Positions 19,558-29,197 of a stretch of DNA of 64,000 nucleotides are shown here, piece after piece. Source of the stretch: Methylococcaceae bacterium (GTDB taxonomy: Bacteria; Pseudomonadota; Gammaproteobacteria; Methylococcales; Methylomonadaceae); the NCBI GenBank assembly GCA_006844705.1, contig SPJS01000201.1:1-64000 (forward strand), given 5' to 3'. A program made the translations under genes and the position numbers. Below the pieces are notes generated by a model. That model saw only the letters and a list, made by a program, of their open reading frames with translations, was not told the origin of the DNA and did no database searches. Positions within the stretch are counted from its first letter, which is position 1. Every line of letters starts with the position of its first letter.

Positions 19558-20046
19558 TTAATGAATCAGACTGTTAATCAGGGATAAGGGGTAATGTTGT
19601 CCGCTTAAATGTTGTTTTACGCTAAGTAGCACCAGCGGGCTGCGTAATTGGTCCTGCATGGATTCAAGTTCAAGTAATGTCAGCCAGTGGGTGGCAATAA
19701 TGTCGGGGTCCAGCAGACTATTTTCATCAAAGCCAGAAACTTTGCCGCCAAAGCAGAATCGTATGAAGGTCGGTTGCTGATCGGATTTTTTCCAGTGTTG
19801 AATGGCCAGCAAATGATCAGGGGAAAACTGCCAGGCTGTTTCTTCTTTGACTTCGCGTTGAATGGCTGTGAGCAGATCTTCGTTTGCTTCCAGGTGACCT
19901 GCGGGTTGATTAAATCGTGTACCTTGTTCAGTATGTTCTTCAACCATCAAAAATTTTTGCTCATGCTCAATGACAGCGGCAACCGTCACATGAGGTTTCC
20001 ACACTGTTTCTGTAGAATTTACGTAAAAATTTGTTGTATTATTCAC
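19558..20046 (-). CDS. nudJ: Nudix phosphatase NudJ
   Basis: Nudix hydrolase acting on nucleoside di- and triphosphates and on HMP-PP (thiamine intermediate) in E. coli. The Nudix box is GHLEANEDLLTAIQREVKEE followed by TA, close to consensus. WKPHVTVAAVIE at the start of the domain and adjacency to mnmA support NudJ. GTG start at 20046 gives 162 aa against 153 in E. coli; a few N-terminal residues may be spurious. Confidence 0.85.
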   Translation of the reverse strand: MNNTTNFYVNSTETVWKPHVTVAAVIEHEQKFLMVEEHTEQGTRFNQPAGHLEANEDLLTAIQREVKEETAWQFSPDHLLAIQHWKKSDQQPTFIRFCFGGKVSGFDENSLLDPDIIATHWLTLLELESMQDQLRSPLVLLSVKQHLSGQHYPLSLINSLIH

Positions 20047-20366
20047 TCTGTGTTAAAGATATGCAAAGCTCGGAACGCTTTATTTATAAATCTGAATCAG
20101 TGGCTTCAATACGGCACATGACGCGAGTTCTTGATTTTACAGCGGTCAAAATAATATTCGCTTAACCTTTGGGTGAAGCCAAAACGTTTTTAAATCCCTG
20201 TGAAACCAATATCTTACGTCCTGTTAACCGCATAGAACCAACAGGATCAGGATAACGAAAAAAAGGGCTGTATATTCTACAATATTTAATAAGCAGAGCG
20301 ACTTAATCGTTGAAATTTTTTTTTTAAACCACTATGTTAAGGACTAACTGATCTGAATTTTTGAAT
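20047..20366. promoter_or_regulatory. Intergenic region between divergent nudJ and clpS
   Basis: No gene seen in 320 bp. It holds an inverted repeat TCCTGTT...AACAGGA (20219-20245) and, just before it, the sequence CCCTGTGAAACCAATATCTTAC (20196-20217), which recurs with one mismatch upstream of ftsK (26528-26549). A promoter for clpS should lie here, but no confident -35/-10 pair was identified. Confidence 0.4.
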
Positions 20367-20690
20367 ATGTCTCATATAGATCCTTTTAAAGATAATGACG
20401 GTGGATTAGCTGTACAGGAAGCCAAGCCGAAACTAAAACGACCTCCCCTGTTCAAAGTGATGTTGTTGAATGACGATTTTACCCCTATGGATTTTGTTGT
20501 TGAAATTCTGAAAGAGTTTTTTGATATGTCAGAAGAGAGAGCAACGCAGATCATGCTGCAGGTTCATACCCAGGGTAAAGGCGTGTGTGGTACTTACAGC
20601 AAAGATGTAGCTGAAACAAAAGTACATATCGTTAACGAATATTCCCGTGAACATCATCACCCGCTGATGTGTACGATGGAAGAGGCCTAA
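20367..20690 (+). CDS. clpS: ClpS adaptor, N-recognin of the N-degron pathway
   Basis: Binds N-terminal Leu, Phe, Tyr and Trp of substrates and hands them to ClpAP. The core [21 protein letters not shown], the [15 protein letters not shown] segment and the ETKVHIVN strand are characteristic, with Asn-Asp of the binding pocket in LNDD. 107 aa matches the usual 106. ATG at 20367 is preferred over the TTG two codons earlier. clpA follows after 10 bp. Confidence 0.95.
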   Translation: MSHIDPFKDNDGGLAVQEAKPKLKRPPLFKVMLLNDDFTPMDFVVEILKEFFDMSEERATQIMLQVHTQGKGVCGTYSKDVAETKVHIVNEYSREHHHPLMCTMEEA

Positions 20691-20700
20691 GAGGATAGCC

Positions 20701-22971
20701 ATGCTGAGTAAAGAACTTGAAGCAACCCTGAATGCCGCGTTCACCAATGCGCATAATAAACGTCACGAATTCATTACAGTAGAGCACTTATTACTGGCGC
20801 TGCTGGACAATGAATCAGCCGAACCTGTGCTTCAAGCCTGTGGATGCGATGTAGGATCATTGCGTGGTGAGTTGACTCAGTTTATTGATGAAACCATTTC
20901 CCTGATTCCTGAAGGCATACAACGTGAAACCCAGCCAACACTTGGGTTTCAACGTGTATTGCAGCGTGCTGTTTTTCATGTACAGGCGTCTGATAAGAAA
21001 GAAGTGTCTGGTGCCAACCTGTTTGTGGCGCTGTTTAGTGAGCAGGATTCACATGCTGTTTATTTACTGAACCGGCAAAATATTACGCGCCTGGATGTCG
21101 TTAATTTTCTGGCGCATGGGGTGTCTAAAAAAGAGGTGGAAAAAGAACAGGAGCCTGAAGAGACGACAGAAGAAGTCGGTGAGACAGAAGCGAATAATTC
21201 TCCACTTGAAAAATACGCAACCAATTTGAACAGGGAAGCTGCTGCTGGAAATATAGACCCGCTGATTGGTCGCGATGAAGAAGTCGAGCGCACTGTACAA
21301 GTCTTATGTCGTCGCCGTAAAAATAACCCGTTGCTGGTGGGCGAATCCGGTGTGGGCAAAACGGCTATTGCTGAAGGACTGGCAAAGCGCATTGTTGAAG
21401 AGGATGTGCCTGAAATCCTGATGGAAAATATTATTTATTCGCTGGATCTGGGCGCATTGGTGGCGGGAACCAAATACCGCGGGGATTTTGAAAAGCGTCT
21501 GAAAGCGCTGGTTAATCAACTTAAAAAAGAACCGCAATCGATCCTGTTTATTGATGAAATCCATACGATTATCGGAGCCGGTTCAGCCTCTGGTGGTGTA
21601 ATGGATGCCTCCAATCTGATTAAACCGGTATTGGCTTCAGGCAAGTTACGTTGTATTGGGTCTACTACTTATCAGGAATATCGAGGCATTTTTGAGAAAG
21701 ACCATGCCTTGGCCAGACGTTTTCAAAAAATCGATGTGATCGAGCCATCTATCGATGACACGATCAAAATTCTCAAAGGATTGAAATCGCGCTTTGAAGA
21801 GCATCACGATCTGCAATATTCATCTGATGCATTAAAGCTTGCCGTCGAATTGTCTGCCCGATTCATTACCGATCGCCATTTACCGGATAAGGCAATCGAT
21901 GTGATTGATGAAGCAGGGGCCAGACAACGGTTGTTCCCGATTGAAGAACGTAAAGTACGCATAGAGAGTACTGATATTGAGGAAATCGTGGCAAAAATTG
22001 CCCGTGTTCCAATTCAGTCGGTTTCTGCTGATGACAAGGAAAAACTGGCAAATCTTGAGAAAAACCTCAAGATGCTGGTGTTTGGTCAGGATGAGGCGAT
22101 TACAGAACTGGCCAATGCGATCAAATTGACCAGAGCCGGTTTGCGCGATACCAGTAAAACCATTGGGTCATTCCTGTTTGCCGGGCCTACAGGGGTGGGG
22201 AAAACAGAAGTGACTCGCCAGTTGGCAAAGGTACTTGGCATCGAGCTGATTCGCTTTGATATGTCTGAATACATGGAACGACATACAGTGTCACGTCTGA
22301 TTGGGGCTCCCCCAGGTTACGTGGGCTACGACCAGGGTGGATTACTGACTGAAGCGGTGACCAAACACCCGCATGCCGTGTTATTGCTTGATGAACTTGA
22401 AAAAGCGCATCCTGATGTATTCAACCTGTTGCTTCAGGTTATGGATCATGGCACCTTAACTGATAACAACGGACGCAAAGCCGATTTCAGAAATATTATT
22501 CTGGTCATGACGACCAATGCAGGTGCGGAAGAGGGAAGCCGAGCATCTATCGGTTTTACTCAACAGGATCACAGTACCGACAGCATGAAGGTCATTGAAA
22601 AAGGTTTTTCACCGGAATTCCGCAATCGGCTGGATGCCATCGTGCAATTCAAACCACTGGATATTTCCATTGTCGGTAATGTGGTGGATAAGTTTATTTT
22701 TGAACTGGAAGCCGTTCTGGCTGAAAAACATGTCAGCCTTGCTCTTGAGCCAGAAGCGCGCTTATGGCTGGCTGAAAATGGCTGTGACCCTAAAATGGGG
22801 GCACGTCCCATGGCAAGACTGATTCAGGAGAAAATCAAAAAACCGCTGGCCAACGATTTGTTGTTCGGCAAACTGGCGAATGGCGGACATGTACGCGTTT
22901 ATGTTGCGGAAGATAATAAACTGGCGTTTTCCATCGAAAGTAAGGAAATTGCTGTTTCACCCAGCAATTAG
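20701..22971 (+). CDS. clpA: ClpA, ATP-dependent unfoldase of ClpAP
   Basis: AAA+ ring ATPase that unfolds substrates for ClpP. N-terminal Clp repeat domain at about residues 1-145, an acidic linker ([17 protein letters not shown]), a first AAA module with Walker A GESGVGKT (about 214-221) and Walker B ([12 protein letters not shown]), and a second with GPTGVGKT (about 495-502) and [10 protein letters not shown]. 756 aa is standard. ClpP-docking loop region is present between D2 Walker motifs but was not checked residue by residue. Coupled to clpS upstream (GAGG ribosome site). Confidence 0.96.
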   Translation: MLSKELEATLNAAFTNAHNKRHEFITVEHLLLALLDNESAEPVLQACGCDVGSLRGELTQFIDETISLIPEGIQRETQPTLGFQRVLQRAVFHVQASDKKEVSGANLFVALFSEQDSHAVYLLNRQNITRLDVVNFLAHGVSKKEVEKEQEPEETTEEVGETEANNSPLEKYATNLNREAAAGNIDPLIGRDEEVERTVQVLCRRRKNNPLLVGESGVGKTAIAEGLAKRIVEEDVPEILMENIIYSLDLGALVAGTKYRGDFEKRLKALVNQLKKEPQSILFIDEIHTIIGAGSASGGVMDASNLIKPVLASGKLRCIGSTTYQEYRGIFEKDHALARRFQKIDVIEPSIDDTIKILKGLKSRFEEHHDLQYSSDALKLAVELSARFITDRHLPDKAIDVIDEAGARQRLFPIEERKVRIESTDIEEIVAKIARVPIQSVSADDKEKLANLEKNLKMLVFGQDEAITELANAIKLTRAGLRDTSKTIGSFLFAGPTGVGKTEVTRQLAKVLGIELIRFDMSEYMERHTVSRLIGAPPGYVGYDQGGLLTEAVTKHPHAVLLLDELEKAHPDVFNLLLQVMDHGTLTDNNGRKADFRNIILVMTTNAGAEEGSRASIGFTQQDHSTDSMKVIEKGFSPEFRNRLDAIVQFKPLDISIVGNVVDKFIFELEAVLAEKHVSLALEPEARLWLAENGCDPKMGARPMARLIQEKIKKPLANDLLFGKLANGGHVRVYVAEDNKLAFSIESKEIAVSPSN

Positions 22972-22985
22972 ATTCAAGCGAGGCG

Positions 22986-23012
22986 GTTAAGCCGAATATA
23001 TTTCGGCTTAAC
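22986..23012. terminator. Hairpin between convergent clpA and infA
   Basis: GTTAAGCCGAA-TATAT-TTCGGCTTAAC forms an 11-bp stem that overlaps the infA stop codon. No T run follows on either strand, so intrinsic termination is uncertain; it may protect 3' ends. Confidence 0.5.
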
Positions 23013-23226
23013 GCATACGGAAAGTAATACGGCCTTTTGTCAGATCGTAAGGTGTCAATTCAACTTTGACTTTGTCGCCGGTCAGGATGCGGATGTAGTT
23101 TTTGCGCATTTTTCCGGAAATATGTGCAGTTACAATATGTCCGTTTTCAAGTTCCACCCGGAACATGGTGTTGGGAAGGGTGTCGATTACCTTTCCATCC
23201 ATTTCTATTTGATCTTCTTTAGCCAT
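23008..23226 (-). CDS. infA: Translation initiation factor IF-1
   Basis: 72-residue S1/OB-fold protein that occupies the ribosomal A site during initiation. [47 protein letters not shown] is close to the universal IF-1 sequence. Location facing clpA is conserved across Gammaproteobacteria. Confidence 0.97.
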   Translation of the reverse strand: MAKEDQIEMDGKVIDTLPNTMFRVELENGHIVTAHISGKMRKNYIRILTGDKVKVELTPYDLTKGRITFRMR

Positions 23227-23303
23227 TTACCCATAAGTTAATAATTGAAAGCGGCGAATAATAGCATAATCTTTGTGGATTGTCATAAACAGGATGTTAG
23301 GAT

Positions 23304-23870
23304 TCATGCCCGAGACATAAATTTGCTGGTGTCACTGTTTACCTTGACCATTTCCCCGGTTTCAATATATTCAGGCACCTGAATTTCAAGGCCTGTCGTC
23401 AGTTTTGCTGGTTTGGTCCGGTTGGTTGCACTGGCGCCTTTCATTGCCGGTGGGGTTTCCAAAACTTCCATCACGATCGTGGTGGGGAGTTCTATGCCCA
23501 GGGCCGTTTCGTCAAGCAGCAGCATGATAATGTTTTCCTGGCCGTCAACTAAGAACTCGGTTTGGCCTTCAAGGTCAGCCGAATTCAGGCTGTATTGATC
23601 ATAGGTTTCCATATTCATAAAATGATATTCATCACCATCCTGGTAGGAAAACTGGGTCATCACCCGGCTGCAATCTGCGTCTTTGAGAAAGTCGTCGCCT
23701 TTGAACGTGTCATCCAGCTTTTGCTTGGTTTTCATGTGAGCAAAGCGCACTTTGTACAATGTTGATGCGCCGCGCGAAGTAGGGTTTCTGACGTCAATGG
23801 TTTTGACGACATACGGTTCGCCATTGATGTCTACTGCACTGCTTTGTTTTAATTCACTGGCTTTAGGCAC
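23304..23870 (-). CDS. efpL: Elongation factor P-like protein EfpL (YeiP)
   Basis: EF-P paralogue that relieves ribosome stalling. Three OB/KOW-like domains; the tip loop reads NPTSRGAS with Arg33 in the position where E. coli EfpL also carries an unmodified arginine. Canonical EF-P has a modified lysine or rhamnosylated arginine at the equivalent place. Domain III signature PAMKGASATNRTKPAKLTTGLEIQVPEYIETGE is present. 188 aa (190 in E. coli). GTG start at 23870, which gives MPKASELK in agreement with the family opening. A canonical efp gene is not in this window. Confidence 0.85.
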   Translation of the reverse strand: MPKASELKQSSAVDINGEPYVVKTIDVRNPTSRGASTLYKVRFAHMKTKQKLDDTFKGDDFLKDADCSRVMTQFSYQDGDEYHFMNMETYDQYSLNSADLEGQTEFLVDGQENIIMLLLDETALGIELPTTIVMEVLETPPAMKGASATNRTKPAKLTTGLEIQVPEYIETGEMVKVNSDTSKFMSRA

Positions 23871-23904
23871 GTTTATCCCTCAATCGAAAAAATGAAAAGG
23901 GCAA

Positions 23905-24606
23905 TTATAATTTGATTTGTTGCCATTGGTGATCAAAATATCCCTCAATTGGCTGGTATTGCGTTTTATAGGTCATTTTGGGGCATTGTTCTATCCAGTA
24001 GCCCAGATAAAGAAAATCCAGATTCATTTGTTGAGCGTAGGAAATTTGCCACAGAATCGCGTAAACCCCCGGGCTGAGGTGGGCAAAATCCGGATCAAAA
24101 AAAGTGTAGACTGCAGACAGACTGTTTTGCAACAGATCGATGATGGCGACGGCAAACAGGGCATCGCCGGAATGAAATTCAACAAAAGCGGTCTGGCACC
24201 AGCTGGAACTCAAAAAATTGAAATAATCTTCTTCGGTAGACTCGGCCATCACGCCCCCCGCATGTCTATGCTTTTGATACTTCAGATACAGATCATAATG
24301 GCGCTGATCAAAGCTGGCGGTTTTGATGATTGTCGTGGTGGCATTATGTTTCTGTTTGCAACGGCGTTGCCTGCGATTTGGATTAAATTGTCTTATGGGG
24401 ATGCGCACGGAAACACACTGCTGACACTTGGCGCAGTAGGGTGAATACAGTTCATTACCGCTGCGCCGGTAGCCCTGGGTAATTAATTTGGAATAAAGTT
24501 GATTATCAATGGGGAAAGCCGGATGCACAAAAGCGGTTTTTGCGTTTTCTTTAGTCAGATAACTGCACTCGTGTTCGTCAGTCAGGATTAATGGAATGGA
24601 AATCAT
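23905..24606 (-). CDS. bpt: Aspartate/glutamate leucyltransferase Bpt
   Basis: Transfers leucine from Leu-tRNA to N-terminal Asp or Glu, creating an N-degron read by ClpS. The fold is of eukaryotic ATE1 type: cysteine-containing segment YSPYCAKCQQCVSVRIPI (about residues 54-71) in the N-terminal domain, and YLGYWIEQCPKMTYKTQYQP near the C-terminus. 233 aa matches Bpt of Vibrio. The start overlaps the end of aat by 4 bp (ATGA). Confidence 0.92.
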   Translation of the reverse strand: MISIPLILTDEHECSYLTKENAKTAFVHPAFPIDNQLYSKLITQGYRRSGNELYSPYCAKCQQCVSVRIPIRQFNPNRRQRRCKQKHNATTTIIKTASFDQRHYDLYLKYQKHRHAGGVMAESTEEDYFNFLSSSWCQTAFVEFHSGDALFAVAIIDLLQNSLSAVYTFFDPDFAHLSPGVYAILWQISYAQQMNLDFLYLGYWIEQCPKMTYKTQYQPIEGYFDHQWQQIKL

Positions 24607-25298
24607 TGGACGGGCCAGGAAATTTGCAGGGCCTTATCCTGACAATACTCGCTCAGGTAGTGTTTGAACTGTTTGCGAGGGATTTCAACGGCACCGAGGC
24701 TGGCCAGATGGTCACTGTATACCTGGCAGTCAATTAGTTGAAAACCACTGGATTTCAGTGATTCAACACAATGAACGAATGCGATTTTGGATGCATTACT
24801 GCGAAAACTGAACATTGATTCACCAAAAAAAACCTGACCTATAGCGATGCCATAAAGACCGCCGACGAGATCACCATTAAATCGTGCTTCAATAGAATGT
24901 GCAACGCCAAGTTCAAACAGTTCAGCATAAGCAATCAACATTTCTTCAGTAATCCATGTTCCTCCTTCATCTTCTCTAGGTTGCGAACAGGCGGTCATAA
25001 CCGCAGTAAAGTCCTGATCATAAGTGATTTGAAATTCATTTTTTCTCAGCGCTTTGTTAAGGCTACGTGAGACATGCAGATGGTCAGGAAATAAAACCAG
25101 ACGCGGGTCAGGACTCCACCATAAAATCGGTTCGTCGGGACTGAACCACGGAAAAATGCCTTGTCTGTAGGCATTGATCAAACGTTGCGGGGAAAGACAG
25201 CCGCCAATGGCCAGCAGACCATTGGGATCGACTAAAGCTGTTTCAAGGTGAGGAAAGTCCTGTTCCGGTGTTAACGGATTCAGTATTTGAATCGACAT
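24603..25298 (-). CDS. aat: Leucyl/phenylalanyl-tRNA-protein transferase Aat
   Basis: Adds Leu or Phe to N-terminal Lys, Arg or Met of proteins, marking them for ClpAPS. GLLAIGGCLSPQRLINAYRQGIFPWF followed by PILWWSPDPRLVL is the family signature; ARFNGDLVGGLYGIAIGQVFFGESMFS and SDHLASLGA follow. 231 aa is normal. Coupled to bpt downstream by a 4-bp overlap. Confidence 0.95.
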   Translation of the reverse strand: MSIQILNPLTPEQDFPHLETALVDPNGLLAIGGCLSPQRLINAYRQGIFPWFSPDEPILWWSPDPRLVLFPDHLHVSRSLNKALRKNEFQITYDQDFTAVMTACSQPREDEGGTWITEEMLIAYAELFELGVAHSIEARFNGDLVGGLYGIAIGQVFFGESMFSFRSNASKIAFVHCVESLKSSGFQLIDCQVYSDHLASLGAVEIPRKQFKHYLSEYCQDKALQISWPVQ

Positions 25299-25302
25299 TA
25301 AA

Positions 25303-25331
25303 AAGCCGGCCTATCTTGATCATAGGCCGAT
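25303..25331 (-). terminator. Rho-independent terminator of trxB
   Basis: Reverse strand reads TCGGCCTAT-GATCAAG-ATAGGCCGG followed by CTTTTT. It lies 8 bp past the trxB stop and directly before the aat start, separating trxB from aat-bpt. Confidence 0.8.
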
Positions 25332-25338
25332 TAAAGAC

Positions 25339-26652
<1,314 letters not shown>

Positions 26653-28959
26653 ATGGTCGCTGTACTTGAAGAAAAAACGGTGCGTGGGCTTAGAGAAGTC
26701 GTATTGCTGATATTGACAACAGCAGCGATCGTGTTTCTCATCGCCTTACTTACTTTTGATCATGATGATGCCGGCTGGACTCACAGCGGCACGGGACAGG
26801 GCATTCGAAATGCCTGCGGTGTGATAGGGGCATGGGTCGCTGATTTCTTTCTCAGCTTTTTTGGGCTGATGTCTTATCTGTTTCCGGTGATGATGGTATG
26901 GCTGGGTTATTTGGCCTACAGCTATTCGGGTATTCACGGTGGCCATTTGATTCTTGCGCTGCGCGGTTTCGGTTTTCTGGCGACGCTGGTTGCAGGATGT
27001 GCTTTGTTTTATCTGCATTTATTGCGCACTGTTTTAGAACTTCCCGGCAGTACCGGCGGTGTACTTGGCCAGGAGTTGGGTGATTTTCTGCTGATTTTTA
27101 TGGGCAATTCCGGCGCGACCCTGTCATTGCTGGCCGCTTTTCTTGCCGGAATTACCTTGTTTACCGGGCTGTCCTGGATAAAAACCATGGATTGGGTCGG
27201 AGCCCTCACGCTGAATGTATTCGATTATTTGACCTGCCAGTTTTTAAATGTGCTGGAAAAGCGACAGGTTTCCTCACAGGCTCGTAAACAGGAGAGGGTG
27301 CCGCTGGTCGATGAGACTGAACGCGTCAGCCCTGTAAAAAAAGCAAAACGCAAATCGTCTTCTTCGAACACCACGGTCAAAATTGAACCCGCCATGCCTG
27401 AATTAAAGCAGGGGGAACGTGAGCGCCAGGAAATTCAGGAAGATCTGTTCGAGGCGGATATAGAGGAAGGCGCATTACCACCATTAACCATGCTGGAAAA
27501 AAGGACTTCACGCGTCCATAGGTTCAGTAATACCGAACTGGAAGACATTTCCCGTCAGGTAGAAGATGTGCTGCAGGATTACAATATTGTCGCTGAAGTA
27601 GTCGGAGTAAACCCGGGGCCGGTGATCACCCGCTTTGAATTGCAATTGGCCGCCGGCGTTAAAGTCAGCCGCATTTCCGGTTTGTCCAAAGATCTGGCGC
27701 GTGGACTATCGGTGCCCAGTGTACGTATCGTTGAGGTGATCGAAGGCAAAAGTGTTATCGGGTTGGAAATACCCAATCAGGAACGTGAAATTGTGTGTCT
27801 GCGCGATTTGCTGGCTTCGCACGATTATGAAAAGAGCAAGGCTCGCCTGGCACTGGCATTGGGTAAGGATATTGCCGGTGTGCCGGTGATTGCGGATCTG
27901 GCCAAAATGCCGCATGCTCTGGTGGCGGGCACCACCGGTTCTGGTAAATCGGTGGCTATCAACACCATGATTTTGAGTTTGCTGTACCGCAGCCAGCCGG
28001 AAGATGTGCGGATGATCATGATTGACCCCAAAATGCTGGAGCTTTCAGTGTATGAAGGCATTCCGCATTTGTTGACACCGGTTGTTACCGACATGAAAGA
28101 TGCGCAGAATGCACTGCGCTGGGCGGTTGCCGAAATGGAGCGGCGTTACAAATTAATGGCCAAAGTCGGGGTGAGAAACCTGGCCGGATTTAACCAGAAG
28201 GTCAAGGTGGCAGAGGCAAAGGGTGAGCCCATTCGTGATCCATTGTTTCAGCTGGAACGGCCTTTGGAAGAAGGCGAAGAATTTCCTCTGTTGACGACGT
28301 TGCCGAGCATCGTCATCGTCATCGATGAGCTGGCTGATATGATGATGATTGTCGGCAAAAAGGTAGAAGAACTCATTGCACGTCTGGCACAAAAGGCACG
28401 CGCAGCGGGCATTCATTTAATTCTGGCGACCCAGCGGCCATCTGTGGATGTGTTAACCGGCCTGATCAAAGCCAATATCCCAACGCGTATTTCATTTCAG
28501 GTGTCATCGCGTATTGATTCACGTACCGTACTCGATCAGGGCGGTGCAGAAACCTTGCTGGGCAATGGTGATATGCTGTTTTTGCCCTCAGGCACCAGCA
28601 TCCCGGTCCGAGCGCACGGGGCTTTTGTCGATGATCATGAAGTGCATAACGTGGTTGATTTTCTCAAACAAACCGGCCCGGCAAATTATCTGGACGAAAT
28701 TACCCAGGAACGTAATGATCAAGGCGATGTTGCGGGGGATGAATTGGCCGGCGCCGAAATGGACAACCTGTATGATGAAGCGGTGGAATTTGTTACCCAG
28801 TCTCGCAAAGCATCCATATCCAGCGTGCAAAGACGTTTTAAAGTGGGTTATAACCGTGCCGCCCGCATGATTGAAGATATGGAAGCGGCCGGTGTGGTCA
28901 GCCCGGCAGAAGGCAATGGCAGTCGCGAAGTACTGGCACCTCCGCCGCCAAAAGATTAG
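26653..28959 (+). CDS. ftsK: DNA translocase FtsK
   Basis: Septum-bound DNA pump for chromosome segregation and XerCD dimer resolution. Four to five transmembrane helices lie within residues 1-190, a short charged linker at about 200-290, the alpha/beta motor with Walker A GTTGSGKS (about 425-432) and Walker [14 protein letters not shown], and a winged-helix gamma domain at the C-terminus (about 700-760, [22 protein letters not shown]) that reads KOPS sites. 768 aa is shorter than E. coli FtsK (1329) because of a short linker and typical of many bacteria. A 60-codon membrane peptide gene follows after 2 bp. Confidence 0.95.
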   Translation: MVAVLEEKTVRGLREVVLLILTTAAIVFLIALLTFDHDDAGWTHSGTGQGIRNACGVIGAWVADFFLSFFGLMSYLFPVMMVWLGYLAYSYSGIHGGHLILALRGFGFLATLVAGCALFYLHLLRTVLELPGSTGGVLGQELGDFLLIFMGNSGATLSLLAAFLAGITLFTGLSWIKTMDWVGALTLNVFDYLTCQFLNVLEKRQVSSQARKQERVPLVDETERVSPVKKAKRKSSSSNTTVKIEPAMPELKQGERERQEIQEDLFEADIEEGALPPLTMLEKRTSRVHRFSNTELEDISRQVEDVLQDYNIVAEVVGVNPGPVITRFELQLAAGVKVSRISGLSKDLARGLSVPSVRIVEVIEGKSVIGLEIPNQEREIVCLRDLLASHDYEKSKARLALALGKDIAGVPVIADLAKMPHALVAGTTGSGKSVAINTMILSLLYRSQPEDVRMIMIDPKMLELSVYEGIPHLLTPVVTDMKDAQNALRWAVAEMERRYKLMAKVGVRNLAGFNQKVKVAEAKGEPIRDPLFQLERPLEEGEEFPLLTTLPSIVIVIDELADMMMIVGKKVEELIARLAQKARAAGIHLILATQRPSVDVLTGLIKANIPTRISFQVSSRIDSRTVLDQGGAETLLGNGDMLFLPSGTSIPVRAHGAFVDDHEVHNVVDFLKQTGPANYLDEITQERNDQGDVAGDELAGAEMDNLYDEAVEFVTQSRKASISSVQRRFKVGYNRAARMIEDMEAAGVVSPAEGNGSREVLAPPPPKD

Positions 28960-28961
28960 CA

Positions 28962-29144
28962 ATGAATATTTACGTGACAGGCCTGTTGGTCATTCTGACC
29001 ACTTCTTCCCTGGCCGGCTGGTGGGTAGCGTCAAGAAAACAGGTCGAGAAAGCCATTAAAATAATGGTGTTCCTGCTGTATTTCTGGATCTTCGCTTTTA
29101 TTCAGGTCGCGTTGTTTGCCCTGGTGTATTTCTTACTTTTTTAG
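28962..29144 (+). CDS. Small two-helix membrane protein downstream of ftsK
   Basis: 60 residues with two predicted hydrophobic helices (about 4-21 and 31-59) joined by a short basic loop (ASRKQVEKAIK). It begins 2 bp after the ftsK stop, which suggests translational coupling, and it lacks its own clear ribosome site. No family recognised. It could be a real small inner-membrane protein or a chance frame in the ftsK 3' region; the good membrane topology and tight spacing favour the former. Confidence 0.5.
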   Translation: MNIYVTGLLVILTTSSLAGWWVASRKQVEKAIKIMVFLLYFWIFAFIQVALFALVYFLLF

Positions 29145-29197
29145 TCCTAAAGGACACTTCAATAAATGCACTTTTTTCAGCGATAGGGGTGTGCTTG

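Noticed and set aside
22986..23012. clpA/infA hairpin as a strong intrinsic terminator
   Set aside because: No U run on either strand; listed only as a weak hairpin.
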